From: Misgurnus anguillicaudatus
Lineage: Eukaryota > Chordata > Actinopteri > Cypriniformes > Cobitidae
NCBI RefSeq assembly: GCF_027580225.2
Contig: NC_073358.2
Location: forward strand, 11,335,001-11,399,000
Length of the DNA: 64,000 nucleotides
Direction: 5' to 3'
Both the position numbers and the translations under genes were made by a program. Below are positions 35,740 to 49,640 of this stretch, in pieces. Under the pieces are notes generated by a model that ran no database searches, was not told the origin of the DNA, and saw only the letters and a program-made list of their open reading frames with translations. Numbering within the stretch: position 1 is the first letter of the stretch; every line of letters starts with the position of its first letter.

Positions 35740-36010
35740 GGTGCCATGCTGGTCTCAGGGTTATTATTGCAGATCTCACTTTCCATCTCACACAGCTCAT
35801 TTTTCACTTCCCAAATGTACTCTGATGATCTGCAATAATTCAATTAACAAATGACCATCTATATTTGATTAAGGCTTTAATAATTGCCAGCCATGGCTAA
35901 CTTTTGATAACTAGTGTCCTGTAAAAGATAATTCACTCTGAGAAGTAATTATACTTCTCGATTAGAGTTCCCATGATAGACTTCTACCACTCATTTGTAG
36001 GAAATTTGTA
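35740..36010. promoter_or_regulatory. Candidate conserved enhancer block
   Basis: Unique sequence with several homeodomain-type cores (gcaataattcaattaac, ttaataattgccagccatgg, gaagtaattatacttc), between two repeats. Composition and motif density fit a developmental enhancer in the desert left of lhx1; inference only. Confidence 0.3.
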
Positions 36011-36305
36011 GAATATTTAATAGGAAATCATTTGAGCTTAAGAAATTAAACTGTCATATAAGCACACCTTTAATTTTTTTACATGATTAAATTAAAAGGT
36101 GTCAGTTTATGACTAAAGGCAGTGAATTATGTGAGCCTTTTATTTGCTATGGAAATTCTGTAGGTTTTGATTTCTCCATACTTTAACAACAACAAGGACA
36201 GTCCAGATGATGGTAAATGCAATCATATACTTATTATCTTTTTGATTTGTATATTCAATAATAATAATAATAATTTTATTTGTATTTTATAAAATATACA
36301 AAAAA

Positions 36306-36490
36306 AATGCTGGGTTATTTTCAACCCATTGTTTGGTCAAAAAGGGACAAGCCCAGTCCCTTGGGTTGTAATTTAACACATGCTGGGTTGTTTTAACCCA
36401 AAATTCTGTGTTGTTTTAACGCATTGTTGGGTCAAATATAAACATTTACTGTTTTAATTTAACCCAACTGCTGGGTTGGTTCCTTTTTGA
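36306..36490. mobile_element. MITE with AACCCA/TGGGTT inverted repeats
   Basis: Many inverted tgctgggttgttttaaccca-type motifs, the usual look of a widespread fish MITE. A relative lies at 54366-54485. Confidence 0.6.
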
Positions 36491-36656
36491 CTCAAGGCTA
36501 TTTTTAGACATATGTTTATTTGTACATTTGTAAAAACAAAATGTGCTATAAAATGCAGCTACACTCTTAAAAATAAAAAGTGGTATACAATGCCATAAAA
36601 TAAGCCTTTCTAGCTGTATGGTTCCATAAAGAACCTTAAACATCCAAAGAACCTTT

Positions 36657-36850
36657 ATTTTATTTAAGTTATATATTTTGGCCATTTTTGCCTTTATTTG
36701 ACAGTGATTAAGAAGAGGACAGGAAAGTACAGGGAGGAGAGAGGGGTATGGGATCGGCAAATGACCACGAGCCGGGAATCAAATTCGGGTCACCGAAAGT
36801 GCGAAAGCACCACATTTCGGAGGGCTGCCCACTACACCACTAGCTCTGAC
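36657..36850 (-). mobile_element. tRNA-derived SINE with 13-bp target duplication
   Basis: Read on -, it starts with a tRNA-like head (agctagtggtgtagtgggca, A box) and a B-box-like ttgattcccggctc, then a body ending caaataaaggcaaaaatggc. The same ccaaagaaccttt lies on both sides (36644-36656 and 36851-36863), marking LINE-mediated insertion into the MITE. It is a retroposon, not a tRNA gene. Confidence 0.8.
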
Positions 36851-37203
36851 CCAAAGAACCTTTCTGTTTCACAAATGGGTCTTCTTTGTAGTAGTAACAG
36901 GTTTTATAGATTATGACAAGGTTAGAAAGAAATGGTTATTGTTAACAAGACTTTGAATGTATATTTGGGGAAACAAAAATAGTTCATTTATGGCATCACT
37001 GTGAAGAACCTTTTTGTAGAACCTTTTATTTTGAAGGGTTTATTCAATAACAAAAATGTTTTGTTCCCCAAAGTACCACTTAAGGAACTAAAGTATTTCT
37101 TTTTTATAGTCTTTATAGTTTCTATAGTCTGAACAGCCGTTCTCCATTGCAAATAATTGCAAAGAACCTTAAGCATAATAGAAAGCTTTTGTGGATATAA
37201 AAG

Positions 37204-37224
37204 ATTCTATTCTATTCTATTCTA
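37204..37224. repeat. (TTCTA)n microsatellite
   Basis: Four tandem ATTCT units. Confidence 0.9.
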
Positions 37225-37329
37225 ATAATTTGTTCTATATTCTGGTATGTTCTATTCTGTGGATGTTACAGGTTCTTCATGAAACCATACAGCTAGAATA
37301 AGAAAAAATGGAAACCTTTATGAATCTAC

Positions 37330-40300
37330 TTTTCAACTTAAAATAGCAATGTTAACACTTTATTCTTTTTCTCAAGACATTTTTGACAGTGTTCTGAATT
37401 ACATATATGGGTTTGGAAAATAATTTGTTCATTACCATATGCAAGGTGAGGCTCTTGATGACAAGACTGATTCTTTAGTTGATAGTGGTGGATGCTAAGG
37501 TCCTGGGAATGGAATATTTATATGTATCTCTAGCAGACCTCTTGCAGCCTTGAGGCGATGGTTGCCGTCCTCTGGCTTTACCCTGCTGTGTGATGTATTG
37601 AACAGAAGGTTATGATGGACTCTGAAGTGGCCTGGGGCTGTTGTCGATTGGCAACACCATATTTGTGATGTTTTGTCCTGACCATTTGCATCAGTCCCAG
37701 CCGGGTGAACCCAGAGTGACTTAACAAAGGGTGAAGTAAAGCTTGTGTTTTGCAGCTCTGGGATCAGATGTTCATCTGTATGGCTCTATTAGCACAATTC
37801 TACTGACCTTCGCACTGCAGCCTGGGGTCAGCATTTATCACACACAGCCATGCACAAAGGGTCTTTATCTTCTATTTTGTACTTGTTTAACTGTATCTAA
37901 ACACTGATCAAACCTTACTGTGCTCTATCCCCTCACCGGACATTCAGGGTTTTTTTCTTCTTGTAGCATTTTGTGTCTGGTAGATTCATGTATTTAAAAG
38001 ACAAATACATTTTTTTTCCAGAGTGACTTACAAGATGTTCAAGATACTGTATGTGTTTTTATATTGATGTGCTATTAATTGTAAACCAAAATCACGACCT
38101 CAATGGGGTCATGTTCTGAGCTAAAGGCTCAGAATATGAAAATTCAAAAATGCTGGTTTGCTTGAACCAGTCAAATACTGTACATTACTTTCAACCAAAA
38201 TTAGGTTTGTTTATACTTTACCTAACCACGAGTTGAAACAATAGCATTTTTAAAAGTATTAGTCTGGTCTCTAAAAGTTAAAATGATCGTTGAAATATAT
38301 GTAATAGAATACCAATTTAATGTGGGTATTAACAAATAACCTTTATTAAAAATACCTGAGCATTGTTTTGATTTTGGGGGGGTCAAGCTTAATGGTGGGT
38401 CAGGCCTCATCTCAAGGAGGTTAAGGTACCATGATTATACAAAAACTCAGCTAAAGAAACCAATCTTTCTCAAGCTGGAACAGCATATTTAGAAAAAAAC
38501 ATACAAACGTCTTTATTTTTCACATTACTACATGGATGCCAGGATATTTTTGACAAATTATAATTTAGGCACAGTCTCATTTCAGAGAAATCATGAGAGG
38601 GTAAAATATATGTACTAAACACACTGGCTTAACTACATCATTACACCTTCTTAGTGGCTGTGTTCGAGGCTGGTGAAAGTGGTGTTTTGACAGAGATTGA
38701 GGGAACTGTGAAAGCCCTGGAACATTTGTGTGGAGGTCTGTGGAGATTGAGAGCAGATAATAGCCTTCGTGTTGACATTCCCTCTCTAACTGTGACCAAT
38801 TAATGACGGCTGGCTAAAAGAGCATTTCATTAGTTTTTGCCCTTGGCTGTTGCGCATGCCTGCGAGGCCTCTGCTGAAAACAGATTAGGACATTAACTCG
38901 TGAGGGGCTGAAGGACTTGTGGAGTCATGCCTTTGGGCTCAGCCAGGATTCAAAGAGCTTGACGCTATCGCTTCTCTCCCTCCACTCTATCATCCACCGG
39001 CCTGCCAAACGCATTCATCATGAGGCTGCTTTAAAGGTCCAGACCCTTGATTTTACCTCCACCCTGCTTTTCTTTATGCATGAAACAGGGCGTCTGGTTT
39101 GGAGCAGGTGCATTGCAACAGTGGTTGAAGAGATTACTTCTGTGTTTTCATTAGGACACACTGTTTTAAAAAGTACAGCATTGAACCTTATGAGCTCATA
39201 TTGATACCTCAAAGGTACTCATTGGTGCCAAATGTACACATATCTGAACATAATGATACATTTTAGGGGTCCCAGTTGGGGTACATATTTTGACGTAAGA
39301 AGGTTAAAGGACAAGTTCGGTATTTTAAAATTTTAAATTGTAAGTTCGGAATTGTAAAATTAAACATCGCTTATCGCAGAATTGTTTGAAAGAGATCCTA
39401 AATAATGATGTTTTAAAAACAGCCATTATATATACTTTCTCTGTTTTTGACCTCCATTGCGAGTTATGCTCGAGCGCTTCTACCAGCCAGAGGTGAGAAG
39501 AAGTAAAACAGAGAGAAGCGAGAGAGGAGGTGGGGTACTTCATCTGCTGTGTTTCACCGTATCTCTAGTCTTGGAGCAGACAAGCAGAAGTGAGCTTTCA
39601 GCAGCAAACAGGGACTGATACACTGATATGACCTGTCATGTTGACTTGAGGATGCCATAAAAACAGAGTCCATTGTGGCAGATAAGACTTGTGATTAATG
39701 ACTAGTAAACACCAGCACGCTCTGTTGAGGGATTGGAGAGATTTGAGAAAAATGAGAGAGAAAAAAAACAAAAAAGGATGTAACTGGATGTAAGTGTGTT
39801 CTTGTATGTTAAAGTATAGTAAAAAAAATCAACAAAGGAGAATAGATTATTGCAACGGTTATTATCTTTTTTTTAATGTAATAATGATGAACACTACCAT
39901 TTAAAATTCTGAATAAAATTTAACTTAATAAAATGTTATTTTTAAACCTTGATTTACACTTCTTGTAGAGGAAAGAGGAACTCAAATGCAAAAGCCGCTA
40001 AACACCATCATAAATCAAAAATTAGATAATGATATCTAAAAACTGTCAGCACGTATTATACGTTCACCAAACACTTTCACTTCAAATCTTCTTAGTCTCG
40101 GCCTCATGCCATTCAGAAACATCGGTTTGTTGGCAGAATCCATTAAGAATTTGATAAAAAAAAATTATTTACAAGAAAATATGTCAGACGCATTTAGAAG
40201 GTTTTGCATCTGAGCTCTTCATATGTAGATTTACATTCACACATAAAAATGATGACAAGTGGATTTAACCAAATACAGTGAAATGAAAACATTTTACAGT

Positions 40301-42170
40301 GTAGTGACTAAGTTGCATCAGTGGACCAGCTTGAGTATATTTAGTAGGAAACACTATGAAGACGTTAAAAATGAATAAAACAACCTTGAAATAATTCTAT
40401 AAGACAGAGGTAAACAATGAAGAATTTTATGTGCTTGCATTTATGATTGGCAGATTGGCACATTTCCCCATTCAGTGTGAAAGCATAAATGCATGTGTAA
40501 ACACACTCATAGATGCCTGGTGTGTGTTTGTGCATGTCGTTCTGAGTTTATGCTAATAAGCCACGAAGGGAGGGGTTGGACCCTCTAACAGCTTTTTGAA
40601 TGAGATGAATGGCCTACAGATGGCCCACTCAATATATTAAAATGAGACATGCAAAGCAGGGGGCGTGGCCTGCTCAAGATGAGCACTCTCCTAAAGCAGC
40701 TGGGCACCTGTCTATCTTTCATGGATATGTACAGACACACATATGTGCACTGAGACATGACAGTCAGGCTTTAACCAGGGTAGCATCACCTTGTAATCAA
40801 CCTTATTAACCAACAAAATTGCATCTATATAACTGTCACCCCCTTTTTTGAGTGGGGGGGGGGGGTGAAAAGGTGATGTGCACCTTAAGTCTTGGTTTAA
40901 TCTTGTTCTTATTAAAATATATATAATGCAATAAAGTAATTATTTAATATTTAAAAAAAAATGTAATTGGAAAATATTTCAAACAGAAAACATATCCAAA
41001 TAATGCTCAACTAGTCTTGGTCTAAATTTCAAGTTAAAAACACACTTTTTTTTTTTTTGTTATGTTTTTTGCCATTGGGTGTCATTGGTTTGCTACATAC
41101 TATTGTTACAAATAATAAATGAGTGTCACAGCATTATTATACTGCAAAAATGTTTTGAAAGTTAAAAAATACTTTCTTAGAGCTTTTCAATTATAACAGG
41201 ATATTAGTGATATAAATATGAAATAACAACTTGGGCCTACATGTGGGCTTGTGGCATTTTACAAAATTACTCTCACTCCATTATTCTTTTCTAAAAATGG
41301 TGATGGGATATAAAAACGACATTCTTGGAGCTTTCAAATGATTTATATTTTTTTATTTTTTACATTAAGCATTAAACACCTTCTACCACACTCACTTCAT
41401 TCTGTCAGAAAATAAAAAGCTGAAATGTTTCTGTCATCACCAGATTGGCATGCAGTTATGTTTATCCACATTTTTTCAAATTTGCATTATTCCAAAATGA
41501 GAAAAAAAACTAACAATAACAATTATGGAGGAATGTGAAGTGTACCCCAAAATAGCACAATTATCCTTATTCTAATGTGATTCCAAACCTATATTATTTT
41601 TCCTTGTTCATGAAACATAAAATGTGTGTTCAAATTTTATTTAGACAAATAAGAAATCCAGCTGGTACTCTGTTACTAAGTCTTATCAGTACAATTAATA
41701 TCTGTGTACAAAACCAGACTGTAAAATAAGCCAAATAATTCATTTAAAATGTTACCCCTACAGCACAGCTCTCGAATCTCATTCACACTTATATGCATGT
41801 TTCAACAAGACGTGGTGCTATCAATGACTTATGATGCACATGAATTTTCAAGGCTTACATTTTTCAAGGCTTAATTTTAGCATGGACAAAATGTGGTGTT
41901 CAACAGTAAACATTCATCTATTGTTTGCAGTGTCATTTTGCATCACAAAACGAAGACCACGCAGGTTTCTTATAGCATGATAATTAGTAAAAAAAAAATT
42001 TTGAGTGAGTACACATATTATGACATTGATTTTAATATTTGGTATTTCGAGACATCTCTAGAGGTCTGACTGAGTTGAATGGTTATGAGGAGGTCAGTGG
42101 AGGGAAACAGTAGAAGCTGGGATTGAGAGATTTAGCTGATTTCTCCATCCGCATCCTTCTATATTTTTAT
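37330..42170. other. Intergenic, no gene; candidate enhancer at 38640-39080
   Basis: No exon found. 38640-39080 is unique, GC-richer and holds gaccaattaatgacggctgg and ttcattagtttttgcc, a plausible regulatory block. A run of 12 G lies at 40854-40865. The remainder is AT-rich without repeat ends that I can pair. Confidence 0.4.
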
Positions 42171-42179
42171 TTTGACCAG

Positions 42180-43440
42180 TGACACATGCTGTGCACCTCA
42201 TCCATTCCCCTACGTCACCGGACTTCTGGAAAACACCCCCCCTGCCCATTGCTGGGAGTCATTGAAGAGACACAACCAAAAGCTGACCGGAGCATGTTGG
42301 AAACCATCCCTGATATCCAAATTGTTCTGCCGGGCTGCCCTGCTAATCACAAGTATGTACCCCTTCATCATGGAACAACACTCATCAGTAAGGCTCATAC
42401 TTCAGTAGGCACTATTCACCCCGACGCTAATCAAACCCTCTTACTGCTCAAACATTGCTTCATGGCTCAGGACATCAGAAGGTTCGTAAGTGCCTGTAAG
42501 GAATGTTCCATCTCCAAAACGCCACAACAACTTCCCACTGGTAAACTTCATCCACTTCCTATAACACATCGTCCTTGGTCACATTTAGGAGGAGACTTCG
42601 CTAAAGATCTTCCAGTATCTCAAGGTAACATGCATTTTCATTGTTATCGATAGTTTCTCCAAGTGTATTCGACTGATACCTATTAAAGGTCTCCCCAGAG
42701 TCCCCACTGACATGCAAAGTGTTGAAATACTCTTCAGCATGTGTTCAGGTACTTTGGAATCCCGGAAGACATTGTGTCAGATCGGGGTCCTCAGTTCATC
42801 TCCAGAGTTTGGAAGTCCTTCATTAAGCTCATAGATGTGACTTTAAGCCTGCCATCCGGTTATCATCAGCAAACTAAAGGTCAGATGGAAAGGAAAGTTC
42901 AATGAGTGAGTCGTTTCCTCCAAACCTTCTGCCATAGCCACCAGAACTCCTGAAGCCAATTCCTTCCCTGGGCCGAGTTTTGGACAACTGTACTCACCCA
43001 TTTCAGTGCATGCTCCAGGAGAGTAAGAAGGTCTGGGAATCAGCTCACCAGCATCTGCAGTGGCTATAAGGCGACAACAGCGGACTGCGGATGCCCACCA
43101 TTCTGGGACACGCATCTACAAGATGGGATAGATGGTGTTGTTGCCCACCAAGAAAATTCACCTTCACCTCTCCTGCAAAAAGCTGAGTCCCAGATGCAAT
43201 GGATCGTTCAAAATCATCAAGGAGATCAATCCGGTAGCATTCAAACTACCGCTTTCATCCAGTCTACCACGTCTCCTCATTTAAACCTTACCACTCACCT
43301 GTTTCTCCTTCTCCCTCCACAGAGCCTGTTGATGAAGAAGCCCCCCTTCTCGAAGACAGATATAATGTCTATACAGTTTGGGAGATCCTGGACTCCAGAT
43401 GCTGAGGTGGGATCCTAGAATACCTGGTCGACTGAGAGGG
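42180..43440 (+). mobile_element. Chromodomain-type gypsy retrotransposon, decayed 3' part of pol
   Basis: Translated on +, pieces match the integrase of a chromodomain gypsy element: DIRRFVSACKECSISK (zinc domain), GKLHPLPITHRPWSHL, the core around 42760-42890 in shifted frames (ending [16 protein letters not shown]), then NPVAFKLPL and a chromodomain-like YNVYTVWEILDSRC with LEYLVD near 43415. Stops and frameshifts occur throughout. No LTR was identified. Confidence 0.75.
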
Positions 43441-43749
43441 GTTGCTATACATCTCTCCAGAGTGTATTGTGTGTATACTTACCTGACTCTCACCTTTAAT
43501 CATTATCATTGAAACATGTCTCTCATGTTGTCTTCATTGTCATCGTTGTCATCATCTGTTGAATTGTTAAGGAAAGTGTTTATATTATTTCTGTGACAGT
43601 GAAGAAGTGTATGTGTGGAGTTATCTGTCATCTATCTTCATGTTACCATCTTCTGTCTACCATATCATCATACCAACCCGTCAGCCTTTGTTTTAACATC
43701 TATGTTTTAATAAACCACCATTCTGTTTACTCCTGTGTCCTTACCATAG

Positions 43750-43990
43750 ACTGTAAAAAAAGATGGACGGCGCGACGTCGCCTCCCTCCATTGTAATGAA
43801 TTGAAGCCAAAAATGTCCGACCATGGTCCCCGTTATGTTAAGTAAAAACGTCAGTTTGGAGCCAAGGCATGCGCAGAAGGAATCGTCCGCAGAGTAGCGG
43901 TCAGCAGCTTCACTTTTCAAGACTTATGAGGCACACCCAGTTCTTACCCTCTGTATACACAAACCTTTTCTGTCTAAATGGTTTTTAAAG
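43750..43990. repeat. Dispersed repeat fragment
   Basis: Starts catagactgtaaaaaaagat, then ggacggcgcgacgtcgcctc, a phrase frequent in fish dispersed repeats; the right end is unclear. Confidence 0.4.
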
Positions 43991-46097
43991 CATCTTTAAC
44001 ATCTGAAGAACCTTTTTGTTTGAATGGTAATGCATAGTAATGATCTGACAGGAGTGTTTCTCCTCTTAATTTGCATATCTTAAAATGCTGACAGTGGAGC
44101 CAGGCCACAAGGTAAAAATGTTCAGTGAATGCTGATAAGACGTGGTGGTATGGTGTTTTGGTACCTTACGTTGACAATAATGTGGTCATCATTAATTCTT
44201 TCTCACACACATGCACAAAAACACTGTGAGTATGTTTGTCACAGATAGCGTGCTCTAGATGGGTTGCTAGACCATCTCTGGCTATGTATCTAAATCTAAT
44301 GTAGTCTGTGTGCAGTTTTGTTGTTCTGTTGCGAGGGCCCTGATAAATCAAGGCGAATGTTATATGAAGGCCTATTTTTTTGTGCGCACATACACACATT
44401 CTTTGAGGTACACCTCATGAATCATTTTATCCGAATCTGCCACACGGTGTTGATTTTTCTCCACCGACAGCCGGTCTCATAATACATGCTTGGCTGGTGC
44501 TTATAAGGGTACAGAATCAATTGTTATATTGGCTACACACCACACTGAAAACGTTGAAATCTTCTCCTCGACAATAAATGTTCTGTGGCGTGCTTATAGG
44601 ATAACCTATTCTTTATTAGGACAATTCAATCCATGCAATCTATATTGTACAGCTACATCATTACGAGCTAATATTTCTCAGTATTCTTATTGACTAGGAT
44701 GGTGCATGTACATATGTCACATGTCAGAGATAATTGGACAGACTTGCAAATGAAAAACAAAACCTGGATTGATATTCATTACCGAAAGCACTGTCGTATC
44801 TCTCCTCCTTGCGTTGCTGCACATAGGCTTCTCTATTTGTGGTGAACCATCCTTTGCAAACAAGCAAGTTATGTATTTAAAAGACACAGCTGTTCAACAA
44901 ACAGTTATGTATATCATTAATAATTATCAAAATAAATGATTCTCCTGCCAGTTAATATTGTAACTATAGACTGGTTTCTGTTGCCAAACAATGTAGGCTC
45001 TGGGCACAATTATTTAATATCATCTGTGCATCAGGGATTTACAATGAAACTATGGTAAAAGGGCAACCATTGCACAAATTGCACCATTGATACTTAAAGA
45101 GTATAAGTTAAGGCATGAATAAGATTACATTAATACATGAACCTCAGACAAACAGTTTATGAATAAAGAATATGATCTTTAACTGTCTTCCCTTTGCCTC
45201 CCACCGATCGCGCAGGGTCCCCCGGAGTCACTGTATCAATTGTGGCACTGTTATTGTGGTGTAATCAGGCATGAGGAAGGCCAGCTTGCTTAGAGTTGGG
45301 GGCTATTGTGAGGGGCCCATCTGTGACCACTGTGTGGATGGGGGTACTGGCCTGCAGGTCTTTGGCACATGTCTGTGAATGGTGGGTGTGAGAAGGGGCA
45401 ATAGAGAGACAGCTGATACGACCGGGTGAGTGGGTCCATTGAACAACGTGTTAATGTTATGCAATATATTTTATATATTTCCCTTTAACTTTTCATTGGA
45501 ATTATGGGAATTTATGGCCCTTTCACTATTTAATCTACATAAATCTTTCATAATAGCTGTTATTTTGCATGCATGCATTCACGTCTCCCTTTCACAGCAG
45601 CATATTCTCATATTGACTAACTTGTCATCGAGAGCACATTCAGGGTGTCTCCACGCTGATACTCATTTCAGAGCGAGAGAAATGGTTGATTGATCCCATG
45701 GCTTCCTCACCTGCTGTCTGCGCTGGGATCAGTGAGGTCACTCTGCTGGAGATGATAAGCTGAGAGAGAACAGGGCTATCACTGCGCTGGGGTCAGGACC
45801 CCTCCGTAAATTGAGCTGATTACTGCCGCTGATGGTCAGGTTCACTGCGTACAATGCGTAATCAGCCAGGGTACAGCAGAAAGCTGTACAAATATTACAC
45901 ACCGCATACATAGGCCATAGAGTGTAATAGTTTGTAGCAAAATAAGAGATGCATTTTAAATTTATTCAAATGTTTAATTGAACAAAAATTTAGTTTAGAT
46001 TTAGATGTGAAAAATAATGTATTTTTTAACCATAAACCATGCACATTGTATTATACCAAATACACAAAATAACGTTGTTTTTAGCAATGTTATAGGT

Positions 46098-46350
46098 GCA
46101 CTTTAAAGGATTTTCCACAGCGATGCCATAAAATAATATTTTTGTTTCCTCAAGGAACAATTAAGTCAAAGGTTAAAGGTTAAATGCTGTTTCTTTCATC
46201 CCTTTTTGTAATTGAAAGAACCCCTTTTCACTAGAAAGAAACTTTTCTGAAACTGAAAAGTTTTTCAGATGTTCTTTATTGAACCATTTAGGCAAAAAAG
46301 GTTCTTCTATGGCATCATGAAGCACCTTTATTTTTATTAGTGCACTTTAA
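46098..46350. mobile_element. MITE of the AAGAACC group
   Basis: Left gcgatgccataaaataatat is roughly mirrored by ttcttctatggcatcatgaa, then aaggtgcttc-type ends on the right. Same general group as 36565-37320. Confidence 0.5.
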
Positions 46351-49300
46351 TCTTCTGGGATGCTGTTCAATTTAGGCGCCTAAGTTTAGTCCCAACATGA
46401 GGGTGAACATTCAGCTGGTCTCCACACCCTACTTGACACAAGTATGACCTCCTATGGGTGTGTGTGTGCGCGCGTGTGTGTGCGTTTGTCTAGCTCCTCC
46501 TCATTGCAGTCTGTCTCTCTATTTCTTTTCAATGCCAACTGCTCAAAGGCAGGGTTATACTCAAGGGTCTGGGTGCATCCCCAGGTCACCTGGTCAATTA
46601 AATTCAAATTGAGGATAAATTATCTGCAAATGATGTCCAAATAAGTGAGTGAAAGGAATTGACCCTAAAAAAGCAGGTTGTTTTGAAGTATTGTGTCTAA
46701 TAAAGGCAACCTTTGCAATACCTGACTGTATTTAATTTTGTTGATTTGTATTGTTTTATGTAGTGCATGCCTAAACATGTCACTATTATTATAGCTTATA
46801 TGTACAGGAATTTGAACATATACCTAAACCAAATGATTACATTTTGGCACATAACTGGACTTTTGAAAATAAAAGTGTGTTTTTAAATGCCACATAAAGA
46901 CATTTAAAAAGAGCAAAGAGAGAGAGAGAAAGAGAGGGAGAAAGAGAGAGAGAGAAGGCATGTAACGGTTCCCGTCCCTGAGGACCTGATGACACTAAAG
47001 AGACACATGGAGAAAAAAGAGGAGGGGAAGCCCATCACCCTCTGCACCATTCTGTTCTTTTACAACCTGACAAAATAGCCTTTTAATTTTGCTGAACGTC
47101 TGGGGCGTCTGTGGCTCTGCCTGCATCAATCTCCATCATCACTATTGCAGGCACTGGGTCCCTAGGGTCCTCTCCATGCCAGAAGACCACTGTCTCACCC
47201 CTACTGGGCCTTGGCAAAGGAGAGCTGCCAAGACTCAAGTCCTCTTCTTATGCTCTTCTCGCTGCAGAGTTCATCATCTCTTTATTCTCTTTCTAAGAAG
47301 TTAGGAAAGACTAAATTAATATTTTTTATTTCGCTATTATTATTGTTTATAGTTCCTCAGCCCCTTTTTGTGTTAATACCACAACATTTGTGCTACAGAT
47401 ATGAAAAAAATATTGTGTGCAATTCGTTTTCTATAAGGTGATCTGCTCTCTGCAGGTTACAAAAGTTGGAAAATTATGCATTTTCAAAAATTCAGCTTTG
47501 GGATTGTTGCTTGGTTTAAGTTCATCTAATGCTTTTGAATTAAATGAATATCTTTTGTGTCAGGAGGAGTCACTGGTATGGGCTGGCCTGCTACAGGAAT
47601 ATTATTGATTATGGATTATATTATATTTAAGTCTTTTTCTATTGTTCATGTTCATACTTTTGTGTCCAGAGCGTTTTCCAAGGTAAAACAGAGGGTAATG
47701 TGTGAAGGTTTCATGGTACCCAACTTGCCTTACTTAAGCCATTTCAAATACGATTCAAATATGCATCAAAATAGTTATTATTTATAAGCAATATGTTATG
47801 AGAGGCCTTGCTATATTGTGAGTATATTCAAGAGCACTGTTGTCTAAACCTGTACTAAGCTCACTATGTTTGTGAATTGTGGACAAAGAGTTTTATCAGT
47901 AAGGAAAACCTACTTATAATTTGCCTCAAGTATTAGACCCTTAACCTTAACATACAGTGGCAATAAAGTAAAACAAAGCATTTTTAAAAAGAATAAATGA
48001 GATTTGTTTTGGATTTAAATAATAAACCAGTGCTGTTCAAAATAAAGGCAGGCTTGAATACTTTAACATGGTCAGATGCTATATGGTAATTTGATGAACT
48101 ATATGTTACTGTAGGTCACCTTTCTGAACTTGAGGAGAACCTTCTTTATACAGTACACATACTATTAATTATTGATTAAGAAAAGTGAAGTTGAGAAAAG
48201 ATGCCACTTGGGATGATGTTTAAGGGTTTCAAACCAGTCATGGGGCACTTCTGCATTGCACTCTCTTGACACAGTTAGTTCAAATCGAAGAATGCATTAA
48301 TCTAATGTGTTAAACAATGCAGACATCCAAAATGTGCCGGAGAGCTTTAGTTCAAAAATCTCTGATATAATGAATTAATTTTTAACTGCAGCGCAAGTGT
48401 CTTAAATTTTGATATGACTGTAAATAAACACCTGTACACTGCCTAAACTGTGCTAAGTGGATTCATTTGGCAAATCATAATCAATTATGTTTTAACAAAT
48501 TATGTGAATGAGTGGTCCCTCTGGGTTGCCATCTCATCTTGTTGAACTCAATTAACAGTAATTAACACATGCTAATGAGATGAAGTGGAATCCAAAACAA
48601 ACAGTGGGAGCTGTGCCTCAAATCTAACAGCAACAGAGGCAATGGGTTTAGACAGGACCCACTCTTTGACAGAATTTATGCAAGATTGTAAAAAAAAATC
48701 TTATTCATGCACATCATCTAAATTGAATCTGAAGCCATAGAAAAACAGAAACAAAGAGATACAAGACTTTAAGCACTCATGGTGTCTGATTTATTTGGTT
48801 GTTTTGAGGGTGGCCTTGTAAATCGGACCATTTCTTTACACCCATCCATGCACAAAAGACATCAAGTTTTACTATCATCTTTCTCAAGTTGACTTCACAG
48901 AATGACAAAACCTTTTTTGTGTACAAGCTATATTTTTCAGCTGCTTGACATATTCTGAACATAAAAGAGCAGGTCAGACATTGGTGAGATATAACTCTCC
49001 AGGTGAAAATAAAGCCGCGTCCTGTTTCAGATCTAGGCTATAAAATAAAGCCTGTGTACTTTATTGCCTCCGCGTCTGCAGTGTTGACATGCAAAGATAA
49101 GGCTAAAATTGAAATGCCTCTTAATTTTTGGCCAACAAAACAATCAATTTTCTGATTTCAGCGTATTTGGTATGCAGTCAACATAATTATGCTATTTCAT
49201 ATTAGCCATGTATGTCATCATATTAGTCCTCTGTAGCACCCCTAAATAATAATCTTTTTACTTTATAGAATATTAATATTATTAGATTATTTGCATCAAG

Positions 49301-49420
49301 AATCTGCATTGACTTTATAGCTCTTTACGCAGACAAAAAAATCATTTTTAATAGATGCATTGCTTCTGTAAACTTCTTTTTAAAAGGAGGGCTCCACAAA
49401 GGTTCTTCAGTTAAGTTACA

Positions 49421-49640
49421 CTCTAGAAAGTGGTGCTAATAGCACTAAAAGTGGTTCATTGGCTTGTAATCATATAGGGGAACTACTTTAAGTGCTATAT
49501 AGCACTAAACAGAAAAAAATTTTCAGTCAAATGAGGCTATGTAGAACCATTAGTGGTGCTATATTGTTCTGCACTTAAACTAAACTATATGATTAAAGCC
49601 AATTAACTACTTTTAGTCCTATTTAGCACCATTTTTTTAC
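49421..49640. mobile_element. MITE with about 50-bp inverted ends
   Basis: Left ggtgctaatagcactaaaag, then attggcttgtaatcatatag, is matched by the inverse of ctatatgattaaagccaatt, then ttttagtcctatttagcacc on the right. No coding content. Confidence 0.7.

Larger units (their letters stand above)
36565..37320. mobile_element. MITE with AAGAACC motifs, carrying a SINE
   Basis: Left tctagctgtatggttccata, then aagaacc, is mirrored at about 37270-37310 (ggttcttcatgaaaccatac, then agctaga). The inside contains further aagaaccttt motifs. A SINE at 36657-36850 interrupts it. No coding content. Confidence 0.6.

Noticed and set aside
36780..36850. tRNA gene on -
   Set aside because: The A and B boxes belong to a SINE with target duplications; no cloverleaf closes.
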